From JBHHYU01 sp046757725 (lineage in GTDB: Bacteria > Desulfobacterota > Binatia > UBA9968): DNA of 6,408 nucleotides. This document shows positions 1-5,705 of this stretch, piece by piece. Under the pieces are notes generated by a model. That model saw only the letters and a program-made list of their open reading frames with translations. It did not search any database and was not told the DNA's origin. The translations under genes were made by a program, and so were the position numbers. The first letter of the stretch is position 1. Each line of letters begins with the position of its first letter. The stretch is from positions 1 to 6,408 of the forward strand of contig JBHHYU010000132.1 of assembly GCA_046757725.1 (NCBI GenBank). The letters run 5' to 3'.

Positions 1-40
1 CCCATCAACGGCGGCGAAGTGTTTCATTTGCGCAGGCAGG

Positions 41-104
41 TGGGGTTTCCAAAGGGGAGAGGCGGTAGCTCTTCCCTTTGGTCGACAACAAGGTTCAAAC
101 CCCG
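41..104. repeat. Dispersed intergenic repeat, right-half copy (copy A)
   Basis: This stretch aligns closely with 1690-1754. Both contain GGGGTTTCC, then a purine-rich arm, a short loop, a pyrimidine-rich arm, a TCGA linker and TTCAAACCCC. Two nested foldings are visible. The outer stem pairs GGGGTTT (42-48) with AAACCCC (97-103), 7 perfect pairs. The inner hairpin spans 49-81 with loop GGTA at 64-67 and 14 pairs (two of them G-T) around one bulged A. Only the right half of the element is present here, because 1-40 does not match the left half seen at 1570-1690. It lies in the leader region of the transporter gene. It is not an IS end: no transposase is nearby and no target-site duplication was seen. 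Its function is unknown. Confidence 0.75.
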
Positions 105-121
105 TGGTCGATATAACTTGA

Positions 122-151
122 TTGACAGTAGAATAGCCCCTGTCGTATTGA
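122..151 (+). promoter_or_regulatory. Candidate sigma70-type promoter of the transporter gene
   Basis: A perfect -35 hexamer TTGACA lies at 122-127. After an 18-nt spacer there is a weak -10 candidate, TATTGA (146-151), which matches only three consensus positions. It sits just downstream of repeat copy A and about 95 nt upstream of the transporter start. The spacer includes a short inverted repeat, GACAG (124-128) and CTGTC (140-144). The call rests mainly on the -35 box and is tentative. Confidence 0.3.
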
Positions 152-246
152 TCTGAAGTGAGCGGATTGGCTGCACGTATCGCAGTGTTTGCCGGCCCCA
201 TTAGGCTGTTGATCACAAGGGTGATAACTAAATTATCTCATCACAA

Positions 247-1452
247 GTGAACAGCTCCAAAATATTAGGCGACTTTAACGCAGCAGCACTATGGGCCGGC
301 ATGACAGCATTTGTGTGGTACGCGTTTGGTGCAGTGCCACTCCATATTGCCGTCTCCGAGCAATTAGGGCTCACTACTGCACAGACGTCGAGCTGGATTT
401 TCATTGTTTGGTTTAGTGGGGCTATTTCGACCATCTCAATTTCTTTTTATTTTCGACAACCCATACCGATTACGTGGACAATTCCCGGCTTAATTTACCT
501 GGGCACGCTAGCTGGTCGCTTCAGCTTTCCAGAGCTGGTCGGGGCAAATCTTGTCGCTGGGTTGCTTCTTTTTATATTGGGGCTCCTCGGTGTTGGTGGA
601 CGAATCATGAGGTGGCTTCCTCTGCCTATCATCATGGGGATGTTTGGCGGTAGTATTCTTGGATATGTAACGCGCGCAGTAGCGGCCACGGTCGAAGACG
701 TTGTTGTAGCGGGGACTGCCGTCGGGTGCTACTTGCTGGGGAGATTTCTCGGAAATCCGCGCGTGCCGCCGGTAGGTCTAGCTGTGGTGGGCGGCGGTAT
801 TGCGGTGGCGCTTGTCGGTACGGCAAGTGCTGGCGCTGTAGAATGGAATCTTCCTGCACTTGTCTTTCCAAGTGTGAGTTTTTCTGTCTCTGCAGTTATC
901 GCGGTTAGTCTGCCTATGGTCGTGCTGGCAATGGGTCTTGGCAATGTTCAGGGGTTGGGTTTTCTTTTGGCCCAAGGCTATAGAGTTCCGGTCAATGGCA
1001 TTTCTACGGTGGTAGGCATCAACTCGATTGTGAACGCGCTGCTTGGCGGCCATCCCGCCACCGTGGCAAGGACCGGTGTGGCCATACTTGCGTCTCCGGA
1101 TGCCGGTCCTGAATCCGGGAGATACTGGGCGACGGTGATTGCAGCGTCTCTGACAATTATTATGGCGTTGGCGGCCACCCCCGTTGCCTCGCTTCTCAAT
1201 ATACTTCCCAAGACATTCGTCTTTGCCCTTGCCGGGCTCGCGATAATTTCCTCTTTACAGGACTCTCTTGAAAAATCATTTAGTGGGGAATTACGCTTCG
1301 GGGCCTTGATAGCCTTTGTAGTTGCAGTCACGCCATTTGTGTTCGTAGGGATTACTTCGGCATTTTGGGCCATTGTCGCGGGACTGCTCGTCTCTCTATT
1401 AGTAGAACGGAAACAGCTTATGGATTTTTGGGCTAAGGACCAGACAACCTAG
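247..1452 (+). CDS. BenE family benzoate/H+ symporter-like transporter
   Basis: A 401-residue polytopic inner-membrane protein, the usual length for the benzoate:H+ symporter (BenE) family, which imports aromatic carboxylates using the proton gradient. Almost the whole chain is hydrophobic, with about 11-12 predicted membrane segments. Family-like features are PIPITWTIPG at residues 72-81 (compare PV-TAWSTPG in E. coli BenE), the GNVQGLGFL and GYRVPVN stretch at 232-250, HPATVARTG near 269-277, and the C-terminal SAFWAIVAGLL at 371-381, which matches SAFWGLIAGG in BenE. The start is GTG. It is the first ordinary start codon after an in-frame stop at 229-231, but it lacks a well-placed ribosome site; ATG at 301 is an alternative that would clip the N-terminal tail. 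It appears monocistronic, with its own terminator downstream. The family is fairly secure. Benzoate itself as substrate is not shown and a related aromatic or heterocyclic acid is equally possible. Confidence 0.85.
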   Translation: MNSSKILGDFNAAALWAGMTAFVWYAFGAVPLHIAVSEQLGLTTAQTSSWIFIVWFSGAISTISISFYFRQPIPITWTIPGLIYLGTLAGRFSFPELVGANLVAGLLLFILGLLGVGGRIMRWLPLPIIMGMFGGSILGYVTRAVAATVEDVVVAGTAVGCYLLGRFLGNPRVPPVGLAVVGGGIAVALVGTASAGAVEWNLPALVFPSVSFSVSAVIAVSLPMVVLAMGLGNVQGLGFLLAQGYRVPVNGISTVVGINSIVNALLGGHPATVARTGVAILASPDAGPESGRYWATVIAASLTIIMALAATPVASLLNILPKTFVFALAGLAIISSLQDSLEKSFSGELRFGALIAFVVAVTPFVFVGITSAFWAIVAGLLVSLLVERKQLMDFWAKDQTT

Positions 1453-1508
1453 CAACGGTTCTAGCTGACATAGTCAGTGCCCGGTTGAGCCACCCTGTTC
1501 AGCAGTCC

Positions 1509-1537
1509 TCAGATGGCAAGTGTCACCTGATTTTTTT
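1509..1537 (+). terminator. Rho-independent terminator after the transporter gene
   Basis: TCAG (1509-1512) pairs with CTGA (1527-1530). After one A-C mismatch, TGGC (1514-1517) pairs with GTCA (1522-1525) through one G-T wobble, leaving the loop AAGT. Seven T residues follow directly at 1531-1537. It lies 57 nt after the transporter stop and would separate that gene from the downstream cluster. Confidence 0.7.
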
Positions 1538-1569
1538 GTTATAGCCCTGTCTGTATTTATTTCTGCTTG

Positions 1570-1755
1570 ATTCAATGTAAACCCCGCCTCTTGGGGCGGG
1601 CACAAAGTGGTTCGACCGATTCGACAGGCTCATGGCCCTGAGGCCCTCGAAGGGCAAGCTCACCATCCTGAGCAGGGTCGGAGGGCCGAAGGGGTTTCCA
1701 AAGGGGAGGAGCGGAAGCTCTCCCCTTAGGTCGAACACGGGGATTCAAACCCCAT
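1570..1755. repeat. Dispersed intergenic repeat, fullest copy (copy B)
   Basis: A modular element of about 185 nt. The left module (1570-1616) recurs at 6362-6408 with one mismatch in 47. It holds a GC-rich hairpin, CCCGCCTC (1583-1590) against GGGGCGGG (1593-1600), with one G-T pair. The middle module contains small hairpins such as GCTCA-6 nt-TGAGC (1655-1670) and has the TTCGACAGGCTCA-like wording common in dispersed bacterial intergenic repeats. The right module (1690-1754) recurs at 41-104. It holds an outer stem GGGGTTT (1691-1697)/AAACCCC (1747-1753) and an inner hairpin at 1698-1730 with a GGAA loop. AAACCCC also occurs at 1579-1585, so GGGGTTT has two possible partners. The element encodes no credible protein. 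The role is unknown; REP/MITE-like palindromic DNA or a structured RNA are the main options. Confidence 0.8.
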
Positions 1756-1763
1756 CGGAAGAT

Positions 1764-1788
1764 GGTTCTGACGCCTGAGTCCAGAACC
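1764..1788. promoter_or_regulatory. Inverted repeat just upstream of the amidohydrolase promoter
   Basis: GGTTCTG (1764-1770) and CAGAACC (1782-1788) form a perfect 7-bp inverted repeat. The stem extends by two further pairs (AC/GT) around a bulged C, leaving a 6-nt loop. It has no match in copy A and so is not part of the repeat family. It ends 10 nt before the TTGACA at 1798. A regulator-binding operator is plausible, but a chance hairpin or a decayed repeat edge cannot be excluded. Confidence 0.35.
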
Positions 1789-1797
1789 AGATAACCG

Positions 1798-1825
1798 TTG
1801 ACACAGGAACCGCTTTCATTATAGC
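1798..1825 (+). promoter_or_regulatory. Candidate sigma70-type promoter of the amidohydrolase cluster
   Basis: TTGACA at 1798-1803 is a perfect -35 hexamer. After a 16-nt spacer, TATAGC (1820-1825) matches four of six -10 positions. Transcription would begin near 1832, giving a leader of roughly 85 nt before the ATG at 1916. No competing candidate of similar quality was seen between the repeat and the gene. Confidence 0.45.
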
Positions 1826-1899
1826 TTTCTTGGCGAAAATACCTCGCCGATATACGCTTAGCCGGACTGTATTGCAAGAGGCTGGCTGGCAATTTTGAC

Positions 1900-1909
1900 G
1901 GGAGGTGAT
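1900..1909 (+). promoter_or_regulatory. Strong ribosome binding site that fixes the amidohydrolase start
   Basis: GGGAGGTGAT is an almost complete complement of the 16S rRNA 3' end and ends 6 nt before ATG at 1916. A TTG at 1895 opens the same frame earlier, but it lies upstream of this site, so the longer form is unlikely. Confidence 0.85.
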
Positions 1910-1915
1910 AAGGCC

Positions 1916-3589
1916 ATGGCATTTGACCTAGTTATCAAAGACGGAGTGGTCATCGACGGGACAGGAAACCCTGGGTTCAAGGCGGATGTAGCAGTTGAGG
2001 GGGAGAAGATCGTTGCCATCGGAAAAAATCTTGCTTCCGGCAGGAAAGAAATTCACGCAGCAGGACAAGTCGTTGCTCCTGGCTTTATTGATGCCCACAC
2101 CCATATGGATCTTTTTCTGGTGCTGTATCCCCATGGGAACCCCGTGGTGAATTTTGGTGTGACGACCATTGTGATCGGCGACTGTGGTGCATCTGTGGCT
2201 CCGGTTCCACCCAAAAGTGAGCCGCTCCAGGTGCTTATTAAATATCTGCGTCGTGTTTTGGACGACTATGTGGACGAAAGGGAGTGGAGGTGGAAGACCT
2301 TTTCTGAGTATCTCGGTTATTTGAAGGGAAGGGTCGGAATCAATGTGGCGGCGTTGGTTCCTCATTCTCCGGTTCGACTTTCCGTCATGGGAGAGGCGGC
2401 CTACCAGAGGGAGGCACGCTCCGAAGAACTCTATGCTATGAAGAAAATGGTGCGCGAGGGTCTTGATGCCGGAGCGATCGGTTTCTCTTCGAGTCCGCGG
2501 GGCGGTCCGGCAATCCATGCCGGCACACCCAGTACCTTTGCCAATCAGGACGAGATAGTAGAGCTAGCCAACCTGGCAGGTGAATACGGGGGCTGCTTCC
2601 AGTTCAATGGCTTTAGTAACCTCCTGAAACCAGAAAGCGGCTTCCCGGCCCTCATGGAAAAGATCCACTCGAACATTATCGGGAATGAGTTCAGGTTGAG
2701 GCCGGGAGAAAAAGATCATGGACCACGGGCCATTGCGTACATGGAGGAGGCTAAAAAAAGAGGCAAGGATATCAGCGGGGTTGTTATTCCTTATCAGCAT
2801 ATCCGTCGCTTTGGAATTGAGGATTGCTTCATTTTTGAAGGTCTTCCCACCTGGGAAGAGATAAAGAAACAGAAGGACGGATTAAAGCGGACTCTTGCAG
2901 ACAGCAACGTGAGGGCAAAACTGGAAAAGGAAAGGATTGAGGGTGCAGGCCATCCTGTCTTTTCGGAGTGGTTGGGTTGGGAACAAGTCATTTTTGACAA
3001 TATGCAGAGGGAAGACCTCAAATTCATGGAATGTAAGAGCGTGGAAACGATCTCTCGAATGACCGAAAAGTCACCGGTGGATACCTTCTTCGATTCTTGC
3101 CTCAAAGATGATCTCCGCTCCGGCTTCTATTATCTAGGATGGGCCAATGGCCATATGGATCTCCTCGCGGACATGATCAAATCGCCTCAAGGCCTTATCG
3201 GTACCGATGCTGGTGCGCACCTGGTGCGCTTTTTTTGGCATGGCACCCCGGCGCGGATCTTGGGTTATTGGTGTCGGGAAAAGAGGCTGTTTGGCCTAGA
3301 GGAGGCGGTCTGGAAGGTAACTGGTCATCCGGCCTCAAAACTCAGGCTCAATCGAGGGATTTTAAAGGAAGGGGCGCCTGCGGATATCACAATATTCGAT
3401 CCAGACAAAATTCAAGATCTGGTGAGCGAGCGGCTTCCTGTCAGGGTTGATGAAGAGGAGGTGAACCGCCACCCACCGGGGATTCTGGCGGTTGTGGTGA
3501 GCGGAAAGGTTGTGGTCGAAGGCGGGGAGTGCATGGATGTCTATCCGGGTAAGGTTACTCGGCAAGAGCTATTCGCTGGCGCCGCATAG
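1916..3589 (+). CDS. D-aminoacylase-type amidohydrolase (Amidohydro_3 family)
   Basis: A 557-residue cytoplasmic metal-dependent hydrolase of the amidohydrolase superfamily, in the branch containing N-acyl-D-amino-acid deacylases. The N-terminal beta-sandwich starts FDLVIKDGVVIDGTG and leads to the metal-binding HTH at 61-63. Cys90 in GDCG occupies the position of the bridging cysteine of D-aminoacylase. GFSSSPRGG (189-197), PYQH (292-295) with LPTW (310-313), and GTDAGAH (429-435) with the catalytic-type Asp431 follow. The C-terminal sandwich has the LNRGILKEGAPADITIFDP stretch (478-496). By recalled alignment, the two later histidine ligands of classical D-aminoacylase are missing: the expected His-containing strand reads CFQFNGFSN (227-235). 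It probably hydrolyses an amide, imide or N-acyl bond, but the substrate cannot be inferred. It is the first gene of a + strand cluster, with the next gene 56 nt downstream. Confidence 0.85.
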   Translation: MAFDLVIKDGVVIDGTGNPGFKADVAVEGEKIVAIGKNLASGRKEIHAAGQVVAPGFIDAHTHMDLFLVLYPHGNPVVNFGVTTIVIGDCGASVAPVPPKSEPLQVLIKYLRRVLDDYVDEREWRWKTFSEYLGYLKGRVGINVAALVPHSPVRLSVMGEAAYQREARSEELYAMKKMVREGLDAGAIGFSSSPRGGPAIHAGTPSTFANQDEIVELANLAGEYGGCFQFNGFSNLLKPESGFPALMEKIHSNIIGNEFRLRPGEKDHGPRAIAYMEEAKKRGKDISGVVIPYQHIRRFGIEDCFIFEGLPTWEEIKKQKDGLKRTLADSNVRAKLEKERIEGAGHPVFSEWLGWEQVIFDNMQREDLKFMECKSVETISRMTEKSPVDTFFDSCLKDDLRSGFYYLGWANGHMDLLADMIKSPQGLIGTDAGAHLVRFFWHGTPARILGYWCREKRLFGLEEAVWKVTGHPASKLRLNRGILKEGAPADITIFDPDKIQDLVSERLPVRVDEEEVNRHPPGILAVVVSGKVVVEGGECMDVYPGKVTRQELFAGAA

Positions 3590-3633
3590 GCTTTGGAAGA
3601 TTGGGATAGCCATCAGGCCCACGAAATACACAT

Positions 3634-3639
3634 GGAGGT
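3634..3639 (+). promoter_or_regulatory. Ribosome binding site of the diiron-protein gene
   Basis: GGAGGT sits 6 nt before the ATG at 3646, inside the 56-nt gap after the amidohydrolase. The strong site and short gap support independent but co-transcribed translation. Confidence 0.75.
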
Positions 3640-3645
3640 ACGAAC

Positions 3646-4392
3646 ATGGATGTCCTGGAACCTGAAAAATTCGTTTTGGATCTCCGTGAAAATTTACGGA
3701 ACAGGCACCCGACCCATCCTCTGAGAAGGCTTCTCTTGACAGGACGGCTTACAAAAGAGCAGCTCCAGGCATGGGCAAGGAACCAATTTCACGAGTTTCG
3801 CAACATCCACAGGTTCTTTGGAATTAGATACCAGAAGTGTCCTATCCCGGAGTTGCGTCGAGGTCTTATAGAGAACATGGTAGAGGAAGAGGGAGAGAAT
3901 ATGTTCGGAGGGAAGTATCCAAGTCATGCCGAACTCTGGACTCGATTCGGTGAGGCAATCGGGATACCCAGGCAGGAGATGCTGACGTATGAACCCCTCC
4001 CGGGAGTCAGGGCGGCTCTGGAGATGTATGTTCAACTTGTTCAGCAAAGCCACTGGGTTGTAGCCATCGGAACGGGACTTGTATTTGAAGGGGAAGGACC
4101 AAAAAGAATGGGTGAGGAACGGAAAGCCCTAGAAAAGCATTACTCGTGGATACCTTTTGAAGGCCTGGAGTTCTTCCGCGCTCACGAGTACCATGATGAG
4201 GGTCATGGTAATTTTATTGTAGATGTTATTAAGAAATACATCATGGAGCAACACCTTCAGGATGAGATGCGTGAGGCCGTGAAGGCCAGAGTAGATACCA
4301 TGTGGCTGCAAAACGAATCCATCTACGAGGCCTTTGTGAGGCCCTCATTGCCCTCTGATGTCATTCACGAGCTTGAAGCCCCGCCAGGATAG
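3646..4392 (+). CDS. Haem-oxygenase-like diiron protein (TenA/PqqC/CADD type)
   Basis: A 248-residue, all-helical, probably cytoplasmic protein of the haem-oxygenase-like fold that includes TenA, PqqC and the diiron oxidases (HDOs). Six candidate metal ligands fall in the order expected for HDOs. One of the run Glu80-82, with His94, sits in EEEGENMFGGKYPSH. Glu148 is in VFEGEGP. His180, Asp184 and His187 form an H-x3-D-x2-H motif in HEYHDEGH. The spacing from Glu148 to His180 (32) and within the last motif equals that recalled for Chlamydia CADD (E142, H174, D178, H181). TenA-type thiaminases lack this set, so an O2-activating diiron enzyme is favoured. Known HDO reactions include p-aminobenzoate formation, fatty-acid decarboxylation and N-oxygenation; which one applies is unknown. 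It follows the amidohydrolase by 56 nt with a strong ribosome site, so the two are probably co-transcribed and may act on the same compound. Confidence 0.8.
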   Translation: MDVLEPEKFVLDLRENLRNRHPTHPLRRLLLTGRLTKEQLQAWARNQFHEFRNIHRFFGIRYQKCPIPELRRGLIENMVEEEGENMFGGKYPSHAELWTRFGEAIGIPRQEMLTYEPLPGVRAALEMYVQLVQQSHWVVAIGTGLVFEGEGPKRMGEERKALEKHYSWIPFEGLEFFRAHEYHDEGHGNFIVDVIKKYIMEQHLQDEMREAVKARVDTMWLQNESIYEAFVRPSLPSDVIHELEAPPG

Positions 4393-4422
4393 TCAGTTGG
4401 AATCCGCATGACCATTGAATAG

Positions 4423-4614
4423 TGAGATTTCGATTGGTGGCCTTGAGAGAGTTTCGCCGGCCTGGTTGCGCACGGAGTTTGGGAAGAGATCAAATCACGG
4501 AGGTAATCAGGTGATTTTATCTTGGGAGAATACGAAGATAGATGGGAGCCTTATGGAGCTTTACCTGGGGCTTTCCCGTTTGATCGTACGCGGAGATCCA
4601 CTGTCCGTTAATAG
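4423..4614 (+). pseudogene. Unidentified decayed reading frame upstream of the DLH remnant
   Basis: In the same frame as the dienelactone hydrolase remnant, this stretch reads as protein-like text (for example AGLVAHGVWEEIKSR from 4456 and GEYEDRWEPYGALPGAFP from 4525). It is cut by stops at 4423, 4444, 4504, 4609 and 4612. A second frame is also open across much of it (4415-4741) but gives no recognisable protein. I do not recognise the family. It may be an older part of the hydrolase gene, a remnant of another gene, or chance. The call is weak and rests on the wording and codon choice of the interrupted frame. Confidence 0.3.
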
Positions 4615-4842
4615 GCCATTTTGGAAGAGGAGGATAAAAATCCTTCCCCTGAAGATATGCGGAAACTTGACGCCGAGCTTACCAAGCATGGAAAGGCTCA
4701 TGAATTTCATCCTTACCCCGGGGCGGGTCACGCATTTATGAATAAGTGGTCTAGCAGCTATCGCGCTCATACCGAAGAAGCCTCATGGCCTGAGACCCTT
4801 GACTTCCTCGGGAGGTATCTGGGCAAGTCCGCACCCATGTAG
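4615..4842 (+). pseudogene. 3' remnant of a dienelactone hydrolase family gene
   Basis: About 75 codons read as the C-terminal third of a dienelactone hydrolase (alpha/beta-hydrolase; carboxymethylenebutenolidase family). They run from EEEDKNPSPED through HEFHPYPGAGHAFMN to a terminal DFLGRYLG helix. The Asp (4633-4635) and His (4729-4731) expected in the catalytic triad are kept. The nucleophile region and the rest of the N-terminal two-thirds are missing, and two consecutive stops (TAA TAG, 4609-4614) precede the fragment. A full-length protein would be about 220-250 residues. The TTG at 4621 is the family leucine rather than a start, and no ribosome site precedes it. It lies 222 nt after the diiron gene, suggesting that the cluster once carried an intact lactone or ester hydrolase. 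An independent small protein is possible but unlikely. Confidence 0.7.
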
Positions 4843-4913
4843 CGGCAGCCTCCAGCTAGGTGGCCCGGCAAGGTCTGTTTGGACGCAATTCTCCGACCGC
4901 TTTTTGCAAGGCT

Positions 4914-5657
4914 ATGAAATCCACAGGAGCGTTAATTCTTGGCACCTTAGCAGCCACTGTCCTAATTCTTGGCGGTGGATATTTTGCATGGCAGACTTAT
5001 CAAATCATTCAGTCCTTGAACCAAATCACTGCATCTCAGAAAGAGACAACAAGGGAGATCAAAGCCTCTCAAGTGCGTATGGAGGAGCAAATCCGCAAGT
5101 TGACAGAAAACGTTCGCCTACCATCCGTGGAGGAGTGGGTACGGGCTATTGAAAAACCGTTGTCGGCTCAAACAAATAAAGTGATTAGAAAGGCCCAAAA
5201 GCAAGGTATTGAAGATGCCTTACAGAGATGGTCCAAGAGAATACTACAGCGACAGGAGAAGCGGTGGCAAGATCTCTTGGATATGCTGGGTAAGGACCGA
5301 GCGGGGATTCAAAAACAAAACCTGGACGAGAAAAAGTTCCGGCAGAAATTGATCAAGACCTTGCGTGAGAACCGAGAGGCTCAGCAAGAGCTGTACCGGC
5401 GAGATGAGGAGCGGTGGCTGAATCTGGCTGAGACGCTGAAGCAAAATCGAGAAGCCACCCAGAAGGAATTCCGTGAGGTAGTCCAAAAGCTTAGTGATGA
5501 AAGGGATAAGGCAATTGATAAGGCCAGGAAACTGGAGGAAGATCGTAACCGAGATGTTACGAAGTTGCTCGAGCAGGCAAAGAAAATTGAGCAAGAGCGT
5601 AAACGGCAAATGAGCGATTTCTGTGCCAGGAGACCTGAATCGGCAATTTGTCGATAA
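4914..5657 (+). CDS. Membrane-anchored coiled-coil protein of unknown function
   Basis: A 247-residue protein. Residues 6-26 form one hydrophobic segment (GALILGTLAATVLILGGGYF), a membrane anchor or uncleaved signal. A long, highly charged helical region rich in Lys, Arg, Glu and Gln follows from about 35 to 233 and is strongly coiled-coil-like. Three imperfect units of about 25 residues begin at QEKRW (114), DEKKF (138) and DEERW (164), each followed by a Leu-containing and Gln-rich half. The tail holds two cysteines, 237 and 246 (C-x8-C), in FCARRPESAICR. ATG at 4914 is preferred because it puts the anchor at the N-terminus and has AAGG just before it, although the frame is open from GTG at 4860. 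No family is recognised. A scaffold, envelope-spanning tether or phage/mobile-element protein are all possible. It does not obviously fit the catabolic theme of its neighbours. Confidence 0.7.
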   Translation: MKSTGALILGTLAATVLILGGGYFAWQTYQIIQSLNQITASQKETTREIKASQVRMEEQIRKLTENVRLPSVEEWVRAIEKPLSAQTNKVIRKAQKQGIEDALQRWSKRILQRQEKRWQDLLDMLGKDRAGIQKQNLDEKKFRQKLIKTLRENREAQQELYRRDEERWLNLAETLKQNREATQKEFREVVQKLSDERDKAIDKARKLEEDRNRDVTKLLEQAKKIEQERKRQMSDFCARRPESAICR

Positions 5658-5705
5658 TTACAGGATGGCGGAATAGCAATTTCCACGTTTTAAGGTCTGC
5701 TAATA

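Noticed and set aside
41..110. tRNA-like T-arm (GGTTCAAACCCC)
   Set aside because: The 7-nt loop and stem resemble a T-arm, but no D-arm, anticodon arm or acceptor stem can be folded around it, and the same words are part of the repeat's outer stem.
1..156. Open + strand frame from the window edge to TGA at 154-156, possibly the 3' end of an upstream gene (begins PINGGEVFHLR)
   Set aside because: Only 51 codons, no family recognised, and two-thirds of it runs through repeat copy A and a candidate promoter. The first 40 nt could be a true gene end, but this cannot be supported without upstream sequence.
1570..1755. CRISPR array or IS element
   Set aside because: There is no regular repeat-spacer pattern, no cas gene or transposase, and no terminal inverted repeat with target duplication.
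1895..1915. Earlier TTG start for the amidohydrolase
   Set aside because: It lies upstream of the near-perfect ribosome site that serves ATG 1916 and would add seven residues translated from that site.
1523..1922. Two minus-strand open frames of 71 and 116 codons across the repeat
   Set aside because: They are translations of the GC-rich repeat itself, in different frames, with no ribosome site or domain. Such frames are often mis-annotated as hypothetical proteins.
4415..4741. 108-codon + strand frame starting with TTG
   Set aside because: No ribosome site and no recognisable domain. It overlaps the well-supported dienelactone hydrolase remnant in another frame.
4799..5152. 117-codon + strand frame overlapping the coiled-coil gene
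   Set aside because: It is an out-of-frame shadow; the overlapping frame has a membrane anchor, heptad-like coil and internal repeats.
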